Part shown: positions 1 to 11,262 of the stretch, piece by piece
How the letters are laid out: every line of letters starts with the position of its first letter
How positions within the stretch are numbered: the stretch's first letter is position 1
Assembly: GCA_016801885.1 (NCBI GenBank)
Contig: JAFBJY010000316.1
Location: 16,240-80,239 of the forward strand
Direction: 5' to 3'
Source: Toxotes chatareus
Lineage: Eukaryota; Chordata; Actinopteri; Toxotidae
DNA: 64,000 nucleotides
Program-made: the position numbers and the translations under genes
Notes under the pieces: generated by a model
What the model saw: the letters and a program-made list of their open reading frames with translations, nothing else
Told to the model about the DNA's origin: nothing
Database searches by the model: none

Positions 1-850
1 AGTGTTTTGTACAACTTCACAAATGTTTTTCATTGACATTATTTGCTGCCTGTGTGCTGTTAAATTTTACAGTTTTAAGACAGCAGTTATTTCAAAGTGT
101 CATGTATTGAATTTTTCAATGTATTTTTCACAAATAAAAGCCAAAAAAAAAAAATCAACAGGATGGTGTTTGGTGGTCATTTTCCCATAAAACTGAATAA
201 TGTAATAATGAATACATTTTAATTCTGAAAACTGTAAATGAAACACATTTTGAGTGTGAGGTGTCAGCACTGGAGAAGAGTTTATATTGAAATTAACTAA
301 ATTTTAGAGTCACACTCAGTGAGGGATGAGTATTTTAACACCAGGAGGAGTTCAAGTTAACTCTAACCCGCTAAATTCAGCTCCAGGAACAGAGTTATTT
401 TAACTCACAGAGTTTATTCCAGAGGCTAAAATTAGCTGTGTGTGCAGTATTTCCAGCTTTACACACGAACTTCTACAAAAATAAACACTTCTGTAGTGAT
501 GAAGAAAAGTGTCCATGTAACATTTAGGGCTTGACCATGGTTCCTGGCCCCTAAACAGAGGAGGAGCAGAGAAAATGTGGGCCAATAGGAGCTGTTTTAG
601 GGTACTGAGTAAAGTTGATCATTTTGAATGTGATTTCCAGAAATGTCATCTCTATATTGTTTCCAAACCTCTTTGCACTCACCCCACCAGGGATGGCAGC
701 TGAGATGTTCAGATAAACAGAAGTGAACCATGAAGCACGTGCTGGGTTAAACATCATCACTGGCTGACAGATGAAGTCCAGGGTAAGAAAGCTGAGAGCA
801 TTAGAGGAACACATTCACAAAGTGTGATATTAAAGAGAGCAGTGGTGGAG
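1..850. repeat. Noncoding flank, repeated at 52.5-53.4 kb
   Basis: No convincing coding sequence is seen. An AATAAA hexamer at 133-138 is followed almost at once by a 12-A run (143-154), which could be the 3' end of a plus-strand transcript or retrocopy whose body lies outside the window. The same order of sequence returns in direct orientation, with many homopolymer differences, at about 52,500-53,400. For example, the stretch around 510-600 matches the stretch around 53,070-53,150. The segment lies just downstream of the minus-strand B30.2 remnant, so it is 3' flank of that NLR gene or 5' flank of the next gene of a cluster. Its function cannot be read from sequence. Confidence 0.6.
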
Positions 851-939
851 GAAGTACTGAAGCTTAGTACTAAAGTAAAAGCACAAATATATAAGTAAAA
901 GGACTCACGCAATGTGTTGTCTCAGTGTTGGGGCTGTGC

Positions 940-1230
940 CATATATATATATATTTTAATTACTTTATTGATCCCTCCTGGGGAAATTACTCTGCATTTT
1001 ACCAAGGGGGGAGTTGTAGGTTTCAGCAGTGAGGATCACTTCCTCCTTCAAAAAGCTGCAGTTCCTCGGCTGCTGCTGGGGCTGGCTCCAGAAGTGAGCA
1101 GTTCTCTATTGACCCCCATGTTAAAATAGCCAACTTTACAGCCTAAAAAAACATATTTACAGCCTGGTACATTTTTTGTTTTTGGTCTCTACTGGTCTCT
1201 AATATTGTTTATGTCATTCCAATAACATGT
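940..1230 (-). repeat. Interspersed repeat remnants (LINE 3' tail and another fish repeat)
   Basis: The stretch from about 955 (tactttattgatccc, then ggggaaatt) is, read on the minus strand, the ATCAATAAAGTA-type 3' tail shared by several fish LINE families. From about 1,105 (gacccccatgttaaaat, then ttacagcctggtac) it resembles another dispersed fish repeat that I recognise only by memory of its wording. Both are short and decayed. A short (AT)n run precedes them at 940-953. No coding potential is supported. Confidence 0.5.
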
Positions 1231-1655
1231 TATACTATAATGCAGTTTGTAGTATAATTGAATTATTATATCTGAAGAAAGGCTCCATTGTTTTTTCCAG
1301 TTTAAATGTTCTGCCTGCTTCAGGTTGTGAATTTGATCCTGTACAAGTTCCAGTCATGTTCTCACATGAATGAAATGGCCAGTCACAAAATTTACCAGCC
1401 TCAGCCAATCAGAAAATTGGATTAAATGTTATCTGCAGTACCAGAGTGTGTTCAATAGGGGGAACACACACAGCTCTGTGTTTACTAATGTGGACATCTT
1501 CTGAAACATATACAGATCGTTCTTTGGGACTAAAGAATAAGAAGACATATGGTGAATATTAATATATGTCTTGTGTACTTTGTACAGCAAACACATAATG
1601 ATGCCTCAACTTACTGCATAACTCTGAACCTGAACTCTGATGAAGATCTGCTCCA

Positions 1656-2168
1656 TCACACCACATGATGGAGCTGATTAATCTGATTTATCACTTTGGG
1701 TTCAGCTTCTGTGAATAAATAAAGAAATAAAAAAAGACAGAGTCCAGGTGGAGGGTGGAGGAGGTGGAGGAGCCTCAGTGTGTCTGCAGAGACTGTGTAG
1801 AAGGACAGAGCAGCAGCAGAGCAGTCCAGATACACTGATGATTCTCTTTCAGATCCAGAGGAACACACAGGGATGATGGTGGACTTGACAGTGGAGCTGT
1901 TCTCAGAGCAGTTCAGACTGCAGCACTGAGAGTCTTCTCCACTTCTTCTGGTTCCTCTGTCAGTCACTGCTGGATGAAGCTCTCCTCTCCACTCTACTTC
2001 CCAGTAACATGGACCAATCAGAGCCTCTCTACACACAAGCCGCTGCTGCTTCAACCTCTCTGGATCATCAGGACACAGCTCGTCCTCTCTCAACACACAC
2101 ACCGTCCTCTTCACTCTCTCCTTTAGAAAGATCACACCATCCAGCTGTTGAGAGAAGACGACAGACAA
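1656..2168 (-). pseudogene. Decayed B30.2 (PRY-SPRY) exon of an NLRC3-like gene
   Basis: The 170-codon minus-strand frame contains pieces typical of the fish NLR/TRIM B30.2 domain in the right order: LCPDDPERL, LVCREALIGPCYWEVEW (PRY/SPRY boundary), AVTDRGTRRSGED, SLNCSENSS, and VYLDCSAAALSFYTVSADTLRLLH near the SPRY end. The middle is shorter than usual (the F-G-x-N-x-x-SW region is missing) and the C-terminal H-F-x-x-x-F-T-x-P-L-x-P-G-F block has become low-complexity LHLLHPPPGL, so the domain is broken. In fish NLRs a B30.2 domain follows the LRRs; this exon lies downstream of the minus-strand LRR exons at 3.2-11.3 kb, which fits. A TRIM or other B30.2 gene is possible but less likely here. 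Confidence 0.75.
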
Positions 2169-2224
2169 CAGAGGTGATAAATCAGTGTTTACAGAGACTC
2201 ACTTCATCAGCTGTCAGTCACTGA

Positions 2225-3174
2225 TGCAGCACATCCAGTATAAAGAGCAGCAGGGACTTCAGTCCTGTTCAGAGCAGAAGTGGAGCAGCTGTGTAGTGTA
2301 GCAGCTTCCTCTCAGCTCTCATGTTAACGTATTGGAGTGAAGACACTGAGCTGGAAGCTCACACACCTGCAGAGACTTTTAGCATCAAGTCTGTTTACTC
2401 TGAACATTTCACTCAAGTCCACAGTGGAAATAAACTGCTGAGTCATGAAGCTTCATTACTGCACAAACAGTTTAGTGATGGATTCACTGCTGTTACATGT
2501 CAACTCATGTTCCATTTAAAGAAAGAGTCTCTGTGTGTTGATGAACATCTGATCTGCTTCTGAAATATCAGCTGACAAATAAACATGGAGGCTGTCACTG
2601 AAAGTATCTGACAGATGGACAGATATACAGATGTGATCACTGGACTTCAGCAGAGGTTCTGCTCTGTATCAGACCACATGCTGACAAAATGTCATGATGC
2701 TTCTCTGAAATCAGAGCCAGTGATTTGCAGGCTGCAGTCAGACTGATCTCAGAGCTGTGACAAAGATCAAACTCATCAATTCTTTAGTGTTGAAATGAGA
2801 CAACAAACAGTCTCAGATTAGATGTGATGGTAGGACAGTTGGACCTATGAGGACAACTGTCTCTACACATCCTGTGAGGCTGTCAGCTGTGATCCAGCTT
2901 TATTTCCTGTTGACATGAACACAACAACAACAACAACAACAACAGATCACAATTAGCTTGTGGCTGCTGTGATTGGCTGGCTGTCCTCTGCGTCTCTGTC
3001 TTTCTGTCCCATCTTGAGGCCTGTCCCTGTTCTCCTCTCACAGCTTCAATGAGGAAAGCAGCCACTGAGAAGGTTGGAGGTTTACAGGAGACACTGGATC
3101 TTTGCTTTGATACGAACTGTGTTTAGTACAATACAGCTGAAAGCAGCATGGACTGACTCCAACCCTCTACTGAC
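2225..3174. other. Intron between last LRR exon and B30.2 exon
   Basis: No exon is recognisable. The stretch holds an (AAC)n microsatellite at about 2,919-2,944 and otherwise unique AT-balanced sequence. By position it is the intron joining the LRR exon at 3,175-3,348 to the B30.2 remnant. Confidence 0.5.
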
Positions 3175-3348
3175 CTCAGAGTCTCCAGTCCACAGTCTCG
3201 ACTCTTCACAAGATCAGACAGATCCTTCACTCCTGAATCCTGCAGGTTGTTTCCCCACAGGTCCAGGTGTCTCAGATGGGAGGAGTTGGACTTCAGAGCT
3301 GAGGCCAGAGAAGCACAGCTGATCTTTGACAAACTGCAGGAACTCAAT
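3175..3348 (-). CDS. LRR exon A of NLRC3-like gene
   Basis: A 174-nt exon (58 codons) bounded by an acceptor (minus strand ...ttattcag) and a donor (GAG|gtcag). It encodes about two leucine-rich repeats of the RNase-inhibitor type: LSSCSLSKISCASLASAL, HLRHLDLWGNNLQDSGV, then DCGLETLR at the donor. Such exons of constant length and phase are the repeated ligand-sensing part of fish NLRs and can be gained or lost without changing frame. This copy is open, but the usual CGFLQSPDCGLETLR reads SDLVKSRDCGLETLR. It is the exon closest to the B30.2 remnant. Confidence 0.8.
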
Positions 3349-3813
3349 CTGAATAAAGAAAAAAAGATGTGAGTTTAGGAGACAAAGTTCCTGCTTGAAA
3401 GCGTTGAGTGTTTCATCATCTGTTCAGAGCTGAAGAAGGTTGAGAATGTACAAGTTTGGAAAATGGAAACTCCAAACACCTGAACCAACAGGATGCAGCT
3501 TAAAACAGTCAGATACTAAAAGTCAAACACAGCTCTCATTAATATTAATGACAACATGCTGCTGCTTCAATAAAGACATAGTGACTTCAGCTCTTAAACT
3601 CTTCCAGCTCCACCAGTGGCTCCATCTATACAAACTCATGTTGTTGACATTTGTTTCAGATTCTACTAAAGATCCTAAAGTTTTGACAGAGAACAAACAT
3701 GTCAGGCTGAAGTTTGGAGGAAAGTCAACAAATGATTGAGACAAAATGGAAAAGATTTTCACTTCATGTAACGGTGACAACATTTAACAAACATGCTGAG
3801 TTTGTTCTGAATA

Positions 3814-5404
3814 CAGCTCTGGAAAAATTACGAGACCACTGCAAAATGATCAGTTTCTCCGTTGTTATTATTTATAGGTATGTGTTTGAGTAAAAGAACA
3901 TTTTTGTTTTATTCTATAAACTACTGACAACATTTCTCCCAAATTCCAAATAAAAATATTATCATTTAGAGCATTTATTTGCAGAAAATGACAAATGGTC
4001 AAAATAACAAAAAAAAGATGCAGTGTTCTCAAACCTCACATAATGCAAAGAAAACAAGTTCATATTCATTTTTAAACAACACAATACTAATGTTTTAAGT
4101 TAGGAAGAGTTCAGAAATCAATATTTGGTGGAATAATCCCGATTTTCAATCACATCTTTCAAGCATCTTGCCATGCTCTCCACCAGTCTTTCACGTTGTC
4201 ACTCCTGATGCAAAAATTCAAGCAGCTCAGGTATATTTGATGGCTTGTGACCATCCATCCTCCTCTTGATCACATTCCAGAGGCTTTCAATTGGGTTCAG
4301 GTCTGGAGATTGGGCTGCTCCTTCATCCACACCTTGATTGACCAAGCTGTGTGGCATGGAGCATTGTCCAGCTGGAACAAACAATCCTCAGAGTTGGGGA
4401 ACATTGTCAGAGCAGAAGGAAGCAAGTTTTCTTCCATGATAACCTTGTACGTAGCTTGAGTCATGCGTCCTTCGCAAAGACGAATCTGCCCGATTACAGC
4501 CTTGCTGAAGCACATCACCCATCCCCCACCAAATTTCACAGTGGGTGCGAGACACTGTGGCTTGTAGGCCTCTCCAGGTCCCTGTCTTACCATTAGATGA
4601 CCAGGTGTTGGGCAAAGCTGAAAATTGGACTCATCAGAGAAGATGACCTTACTCCAGTCCTCTGTGGTCCAATCCTTATGATCTTTTGCAAACCTCAGCC
4701 TGGCTCTTCTTTGCTTCTCATTGATGAAGGGCTTATTTCTAGCTTTACACGACTTGAGCCCTGCCCCTAGAAGCTTGTTTCGAGCCGTTCTCACCGTGCA
4801 CTTCACCCCAGCTGCCATTTCCCATTCTTTCTGTAGGTCACTTGATGTCATCCCCACGGTTGCTGAGTGACATTCGAATGAGTTGACGGTCATCCTGGTC
4901 AGTGGAGAGTCGTTTCGCCCTCTGCCAGCCTGTAGCTTTGTTGTCCCCAGTGTCTGCTGCTTGACCTTGTTCTTATGAACAACCATCTTAGAAATTCAAA
5001 GGATGGAAGCAACCTCACGCTCACTGTATCCCTCTGCCAGTAAAGCCAGAATTTTCCTCTTTTTTCTCTCTTTTCCTCAAACAAAACTTTTCTTTTCAAC
5101 TGTTTTGGCATGGTCAATAGTTATTTTTTTGATTGCTATTACTTTTGAGGTACTACCAGCACTGTTTGTGCCATCCATCCAGTCCTATTGCAAGAGCATA
5201 GTGATGACCACAGCAGTGGTTTTTCTACTTTTCCTCATTAAATAGGATTTGGTTCAGGTGATCACCTAATCAGTACCTCATTAAGTAGACTGAGGTGTGC
5301 TTGTGTTGGAATTCAACATACACAGGAATGGAATGGCTGTCATACCTGTAGAGATATTGATTTCAGAAGAATTTGCAGTGGTCTCTCAATTTTTTCCAGA
5401 GCTG
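3814..5404 (-). mobile_element. Tc1-like DNA transposon, copy 1
   Basis: A 1,591-bp element with inverted termini beginning CAGCTCTGGAAAAA and continuing to about 30 bp (GAGACCACTGCAAA in both), flanked by TA at 3,812-3,813 and 5,405-5,406, the Tc1/mariner target duplication. The transposase lies on the minus strand and is broken. The terminus and protein wording match a Tc1 group that is very common in teleost genomes. It sits in an intron of the minus-strand NLR gene. Confidence 0.93.
4118..5111 (-). pseudogene. Tc1 transposase, broken copy 1
   Basis: Minus-strand remnants start at MPKQ (5,111) and end at the TGA at 4,118-4,120. The DNA-binding N-terminus (to about 5,000) is out of frame with the next segment from 4,986, which carries FSDESNFQ (first catalytic Asp) and LDNAPCHTAWS (second Asp). 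SPDLNPIES (third catalytic residue, Glu) lies in a further frame after a net ~25-bp deletion near 4,315, judged against copy 2. A Trp codon after FLHQE is a TGA. The GGGSVMVWGCFS block is shortened to GGGWVMCFS. Not functional. Confidence 0.92.
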
Positions 5405-5735
5405 TATCTGAGTCACTTTGACTTTAGTCTCATCACTTTCTAGTCGTGTTGGAAGAAGAAAATACTGAATATATATTTGTTGATGTGAGTGTGGAAAAAA
5501 CTTGGATGTGATTTAAAGAGTGAAGCTTTTTCTTGTTAAATGAAGCTTTGAAATCTGTAGCTCAACATTGCTCTGCCACAGTCAGTGGACTAAACCACAG
5601 AAGAAGAAAACAGACTTTACTATGAAGATTCTCAGTGTGGATCAGTATAATATCAGTGTGATGTCTGCACTTTACTGTCAGCACAACTTTCACATCATAT
5701 TCATCTCAGCATACAAGTAAACAATGGAGTCTGAC

Positions 5736-5909
5736 CTCAGAGTCTCCAGTCCACAGTCTGGACTCTGCAGAAAACCACACAGATCCTTCACTCCTGAATC
5801 CTGCAGGTCGTTTCCACTCAGGTCCAGGTCTCTCAGATGGGAGGGGTTTGACTTCAGAGCTGAGGCCAGAGAAGCACAGCTGATCTCTGACAAACTGCAG
5901 GAACTCAAC
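5736..5909 (-). CDS. LRR exon B of NLRC3-like gene
   Basis: A 174-nt open LRR exon with acceptor ...attcag and donor GAG|gtcag. It reads LSSCSLSEISCASLASAL, then LRDLDLSGNDLQDSGVKDL and CGFLQSPDCGLETLR, the canonical two-repeat unit of fish NLR LRR exons. Nearly the same as exons A and C, with the consensus residues of each repeat kept. It lies in the second unit of the 2.56 kb tandem duplication. Confidence 0.85.
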
Positions 5910-6375
5910 CTGAATAAAGAATAAAAGATGTGAGTTTAGGAGACAAAGTTCCTGCTTGAAAGCGTTGAGTGTTTCATCATCTGTTCAGAGCTGAAGAAGG
6001 TTGAGAATGTACAAGTTTGGAAAATGGAAACTCCAAACACCTGAACCAACAGGATGCAGCTTAAAAACAGTCAGATACTAAAAGTCAAACACAGCTCTCA
6101 TTAATATTAATGACAACATGCTGCTGCTTCAATAAAGACATAGTGACTTCAGCTCTTAAACTCTTCCAGCTCCACCAGTGGCTCCATCTATACAAACTCA
6201 TGTTGTTGACATTTGTTTCAGATTCTACTAAAGATCCTAAAGTTTTGACAGAGAACAAACATGTCAGGCTGAAGTTTGGAGGAAAGTCAACAAATGATTG
6301 AGACAAAATGGAAAAGATTTTCACTTCATGTAACGGTGACGACATTTAACAAACATGCTGAGTTTGTTCTGAATA

Positions 6376-7992
6376 CAGCTCTGGAAAAAATTAAGAGACC
6401 ACTGCAAAATGATCAGTTTCTCCGTTGTTACTATTTATAGGTATGTGTTTGAGTAAAAAGAACATTTTGCTTTATTCTATAAACTACTGACAACATTTCT
6501 CCCAAATTCCAAATAAAAATATTATCATTTAGAGCATTTATTTGCAAAAAATGACAAATGGTCAAAATAACAAAAAAGATGCAGTGTTCTCAAACCTCAC
6601 ATAATGCAAAGAAAACAAGTTCATATTCATTTTTAAACAACACAATACTAATGTTTTAAGTTAGGAAGAGTTCAGAAATCAATATTTGGTGGAATAATCC
6701 CGATTTTCAATCACATCTTTCAAGCATCTTGCCATGCTCTCCACCAGTCTTTCACGTTGCCACTCCTGATGCAAAAATTCAAGCAGCTCAGGTATATTTG
6801 ATGGCTTGTGACCATCCATCCTCCTCTTGATCACATTCCAGAGGTTTTCAATCGGGTTCAGGTCTGGAGATTGGGCTGGCCATGACAGGGTCTTGATTTG
6901 GCGGTCCTTCATCCACACCTTGATTGACCAAGCTGTGTGGCATGGAGCATTGTCCAGCTGGAAAAAACAATCCTCAGAGTTGGGGAACATTGTCAGAGCA
7001 GAAGGAAGCAATTTTTCTTCCAAGATAACCTTGTACGTAGCTTGATTCATGCGCCCTTCTTGCAAAGACAAATCTGCCCGATTACAGCCTTGCTGAAGCA
7101 CATCACCCATCCTCCACCAAATTTCACAGTGGGTGCGAGACACTGTGGCTTGTAGGCCTCTCCAGGTCTCCGTCTAACCATTAGATGACCAGGTATTGGG
7201 CAAAGCTGATAATTGGACTCATCAGAGAAGATGACCTTACTCCAGTTCTCTATGGTCCAATCCTTATGGTCTTTTGCAAACTTCAGCCTGGCTCTTCTTT
7301 GCTTCTCGTTGATGAAGGTCTTATTTCTAGCTTTACACGACTTGAGCCCTGCCCCTAGAAGCTTGTTTCGAGCCGTTCTCACCGTGCACTTCACCCCAGC
7401 TGCCATTTCCCATTCTTTCTGTAGGTCACTTGATGTCATCCCCACGGTTGCTGAGTGACATTCGCATGAGTTGACGGTCATCCTGGTCAGTGGAGAGTCG
7501 TTTCGCCCTCTGCCAGCCTGTAGCTTTGTTGTCCCCAGTGTCTGCTGCTTGACCTTGTTCTTATGAACAGCCATCTTAGAAATTTAAAGGATGGAAGCAA
7601 CCTGACGCTCACTGTATCCCTCTGCCAGTAAAGCCAGAATTTTCCTCTTTTTTCTCTCTTTTCCTCAAACAAAACTTTTCTTTTCAACTGTTTTGGCATG
7701 GTCAATAGTTCTTTTTTTGATTGCTATTACTTTTGAGGTACTACCAGCACTGTTTGTGCCATCCATCCAGTCCTATTGCAAGAGCATAGTGATGACCACA
7801 GCAGTGGTTTTTCTACTTTTCCTCATTAAATAGGATTTGGTTCAGGTGATCACCTAATCAGTACCTCATTAAGTAGACTGAGGTGTGCTTGTGTTGGAAT
7901 TCAACATACACAGGAATGGAATGGCTGTCATACCTGTAGAGATATTGATTTCAGAAGAATTTGCAGTGGTCTCTCAATTTTTTCCAGAGCTG
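6376..7992 (-). mobile_element. Tc1-like DNA transposon, copy 2
   Basis: A 1,617-bp element with the same CAGCTCTGG termini as copy 1, flanked by TA at 6,374-6,375 and 7,993-7,994. It arose by duplication of copy 1 (or the reverse) together with the surrounding intron and LRR exon, not by a new insertion, because the flanking intron is the same on both sides. Confidence 0.93.
6679..7699 (-). pseudogene. Tc1 transposase, broken copy 2
   Basis: From MPKQ at 7,699 to the stop at 6,679-6,681, spread over three frames. Segment 1 is the N-terminal helix-turn-helix part; segment 2 (7,574 down) runs from AVHKNKVKQQTLGTTKLQ to FSDESNYQ and GGGWVMCFSKAV; segment 3 (7,143 down) carries EGRMNQATYK, LDNAPCHTAWS, SPDLNPIENLWN and ends DYSTKY. 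All three catalytic residues (D, D, E) are present but frameshifts near 7,590 and 7,050-7,060 break the protein. Better kept than copy 1 in its C-terminal half. Confidence 0.92.
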
Positions 7993-8324
7993 TATCTGAG
8001 TCACTTTGACTTTAGTCTCATCACTTTCTAGTCGTGTTGGAAGAAGAAAATACTGAATATATATTTGTTGATGTGAGTGTGGAAAAAACTTGGATGTGAT
8101 TTAAAGAGTGAAGCTTTTTTTTTGTTAAATGAAGCTTTGAAATCTGTAGCTCAACATTGCTCTGCCACAGTCAGTGGACTAAACCACAGAAGAAGAAAAC
8201 AGACTTTACCATGAAGATCCTCAGTGTGGATCAGTATAATATCAGTGTGATGTCTGCACTTTACTGTCAGCACAACTTTCACATCATATTCATCTTGGCA
8301 CACAAGTAAACAATGGAGTCTGAC

Positions 8325-8498
8325 CTCAGAGTCTCCAGTCCACAGTCTGGACTCTGCAGAAAACCACACAGATCCTTCAGGTCTGAATCCTGCAGGTTGT
8401 TTCCACTCAGGTCCAGGTGTCTCAGATGGGAGGGGTTGGACTTCAGAGCTGAGGCCAGAGAAGCACAGCTGATCTTTGACAACCTGCAGAGACTCAAC
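8325..8498 (-). CDS. LRR exon C of NLRC3-like gene
   Basis: A 174-nt open exon with acceptor (ttaattcag on the minus strand) and donor GAG|gtcag. It encodes two LRRs (SLCRLSKISCASLASAL; LRHLDLSGNNLQDSDLKDL; FLQSPDCGLETLR). Compared with exon B, one Gly of the DSG turn is Asp. The intron upstream changes type here: after a shared ~200 bp, exons C and D have a different intron (actataaacatcacag...) from A and B. Confidence 0.85.
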
Positions 8499-11086
8499 CT
8501 GAATTAAGAATAAAAGATGTGAGTTTAGGAGACAAAGTTCCTGCTTGAAAGCGTTGAGTGTTTCATCATCTGTTCAGAGCTGAAGAAGGTTGAGAATGTA
8601 CAAGTTTGGAAAATGGAAACTCCAAACACCTGAACCAACAGGATGCAGCTTAAAAACAGTCAGATACTAAAAGTCAAACACAGCTCTCATTAACTTCAGT
8701 CACTATAAACATCACAGATCATAAAGCAAAGAGTGAAGAAACATTTCTTTCTGTCTTAATGTGGAATATTTGCTTTGTATGTGAAGAAATATAAAAGTCA
8801 ACTGAAGGTGAAGATGAAATTGTTCCAAAGTAAAGAGTCAATTAGCAAGTGTTGGATTTTGAATCTTCATTCAAAGAGTTTGAAATATGAAGCTGAACAA
8901 GATGCTCAGTGTGGATCAGCATCAAATCTCTGAGCTCAAATCTCCTTCAAAAAGTCCCACATTCACACTCAGGTTTAACAGTTTGGAAGAAAGTTTTCAA
9001 AGTGTTCACTAAGGTTTCAAATGAAATCTTTCATATTGTGTGAAATAATAGTTTGAGCCTTTGATGTTTTGAGTGTGACTGAAGTTTGTGTTGAGAGTTT
9101 GAGAAGCTGCAGACATTCAGCACATGTGCAGTGTGTTGAATGAGACATTTCATCACATTCCAGTCATGTGTCTTTGGTCCAAAGCAAGTTCAGCTTCATC
9201 CAACACTCTCTGCTCACACATTTGAATCTGCTGTTCCAGCATTGCATTCTGGGATTCCTGGCCCCACCTTCCTGGTGGATGTCAGCTTAGGGGGGGTCTG
9301 TGTCCCACAGTTTGTGCTTGAAAATCAGAGTCAGCACTTTCACAACTTCCTTTCAACCATTTCACACTTTGAATGTTAGAAATTCTGAAGGAGATTTGAC
9401 CTAATAAATACTGAATATAGCACAACTTTCACATCATATTCATCTCAGCACACAAGTAAACAATGGAGTCTGACCTCAGAGTCTCCAGTCCACAGTCTGG
9501 ACTCTGCAGAAAACCACACAGATGATTCAGTCCTGAATCCTGCAGGCTGTTTTCACTCAGGTCCAGGTGTCTCAGGTGGGAGGGTTGGACTTCAGAGCTG
9601 AGGCCAGAGAAGCACAGCTGATCTCTGACAACCTGCAGGAACTCAACCTGAATAAAGAATAAAAGATGTGAGTTTAGGAGACAAAGTTCCTGCTTGAAAG
9701 CGTTGAGTGTTTCATCATCTGTTCAGAGCTGAAGAAGGTTGAGAATGTACAAGTTTGGAAAATGGAAACTCCAAACACCTGAACCAACAGGATGCAGCTT
9801 AAAAACAGTCAGATACTAAAAGTCAAACACAGCTCTCATTAACTTCAGTCACTATAAACATCACAGATCATAAAGCAAAGAGTGAAGAAACATTTCTTTC
9901 TGTCTTAATGTGGAATCTTTGCTTTGTATGTGAAGAAATATAAAAGTCAACTGAAGGTGAAGATGAAATTGTTCCAAAGTAAAGAGTCAATTAGCAAGTG
10001 TTGGATTTTGAATCTTCATTCAATGAGTTTGAAATATGAAGCTGAACAAGATGCTCAGTGTGGATCAGCATCAAATCTCTGAGCTCAAATCTCCTTCAAA
10101 AAGTCCCACATTCACACTCAGGTTTAACAGTTTGGAAGAAAGTTTTCAAAGTGTTCACTAAGGTTTCAAATGAAATCTTTCATATTGTGTGAAATAATAG
10201 TTTGAGCCTTTGATGTTTTGAGTGTGACTGAAGTTTGTGTTGAGAGTTTGAGAAGCTGCAGACATTCAGCACATGTGCAGTGTGTTGAATGACACATTTC
10301 ATCACATTCCAGTCATGTGTGTGTGTCTTTGGTCCAAAGCAAGTTCAGCTTCATCCAACACTCTCTGCTCACACATTTGAATCTGCTGTTCCAGCATTGC
10401 ATTCTGGGATTCCTGGCCCCACCTTCCTGGTGGCTGTCAGCTTAGGGGGGGTCTGTGTCCCTGTGACAAAGACACAGTGGGACGTTGACACCCAGTGGGC
10501 TCAGTGATTGGTCAGCTGTGTGGAGCTGAGAAAGGAGCCAGGGTTTGAACTTCTCTCTCTGCTCTGTTTTCATTGGTTCCACAAATATCTGTGTCCCTGT
10601 TCAGCTCAGCAGCTGAGTGTAGCTCTATGAATGTCTTCAGGAGACACTGTGTGAAAATGTCCTCTCTGTATTTAAACCATGGTCACGTGTCCTCTCTGTG
10701 ACAGCAGGCTTTTCACTGTGCCTGTGAGTGAGGCCATTGGGAGCAGCTATGAACACTTGTGCCTTCAGACCTGCTCACACACGTGTGTACAGATCAGTTC
10801 TTGTCAAACATCCTGATCTCAATGAGACTTTGTGAATAACACAAGCTCAACTCAGTCAAACTGCTGACACTGTCAATGTGGACTGTAAGAGTCAGAATCC
10901 AAATCATTTTCAAAGCTTTTAAAATCACTTTGAAAATCAGAGTCAGCACTTTCACAACTTCCTTTCAACCATTTCACACTTTGAATGTTAGAAATTCTGA
11001 AGGAGATTTGACCTAATAAATACTGAATAAAGCACAACTTTCACATCATATTCATCTCAGCACACAAGTAAACAATGGAGTCTGAC
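8499..11086. repeat. Second intron family, two copies around LRR exon D
   Basis: The introns 8,499-9,474 and 9,648-11,086 are near copies of each other. The second has about 470 bp more (roughly 10,461-10,931), replaced in the first by a short cacagtttgtgct stretch. This marks a further round of exon-plus-intron duplication, distinct from the Tc1-carrying units at 3.2-8.3 kb. No exon is seen in the extra 470 bp. Confidence 0.8.
9475..9647 (-). pseudogene. LRR exon D, frameshifted
   Basis: The same LRR exon with intact splice signals but 173 nt long. One C is missing in the minus-strand run gtccaaccctccc (intact copies read gtccaacccctccc), in the codons for K-S-N-P-S-H-L. Including this exon would shift the frame downstream. 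The same one-base loss is seen in exon E and in the exon at 63,316-63,488, so it was inherited, not a sequencing slip in one copy. Confidence 0.8.
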
Positions 11087-11262
11087 CTCAGAGTCTCCAG
11101 TCCACAGTCTGGACTCTGCAGAAAACCACACAGATCCTTCACTCCTGAATCCTGCAGGTCCCAGTTGTCCCTCAGGTCCAGGTGTCTCAGATGGGAGGGT
11201 TGGACTTCAGAGCTGAGGCCAGAGAAGCACAGCTGATCTCTGACAACCTGCAGGAACTCAAC
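11087..11262 (-). pseudogene. LRR exon E, frameshifted
   Basis: LRR exon of 176 nt with acceptor and donor kept. It carries the same one-base loss as exon D and a net 3-base gain where the usual GNNLQ turn lies (plus strand caggtcccagttgtccctcagg). The frame is therefore broken. It is the last LRR exon before the LINE insertion at 11.4 kb. Confidence 0.78.

Larger units (their letters stand above)
3175..8324. repeat. Tandem duplication of a 2.56 kb exon-intron-Tc1 unit
   Basis: Two adjacent units, 3,175-5,735 and 5,736-8,324, each hold an LRR exon, nearly identical intron sequence (for example the 3,360-3,811 and 5,920-6,373 stretches), a Tc1 element inserted at the same TA, and the same 3' intron flank. 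Offsets between matching points are 2,561-2,562 bp. Because the TA site and both flanks match, the Tc1 insertion came before the duplication. Confidence 0.9.

Noticed and set aside
133..154. Poly(A) signal proving a gene end at the left edge
   Set aside because: AATAAA and the A-run are only a few bases apart, shorter than usual for a genomic cleavage site, and no upstream exon is visible; left as a possibility only.
2883..3065. Minus-strand frame with a Leu run
   Set aside because: The Leu run is the translated (AAC)n microsatellite; position is intronic.
9140..10507. Paired plus-strand frames beginning MRHFITFQSC / MTHFITFQSC
   Set aside because: The similarity is due to duplicated introns of the minus-strand gene; the frames end differently and show no domain.
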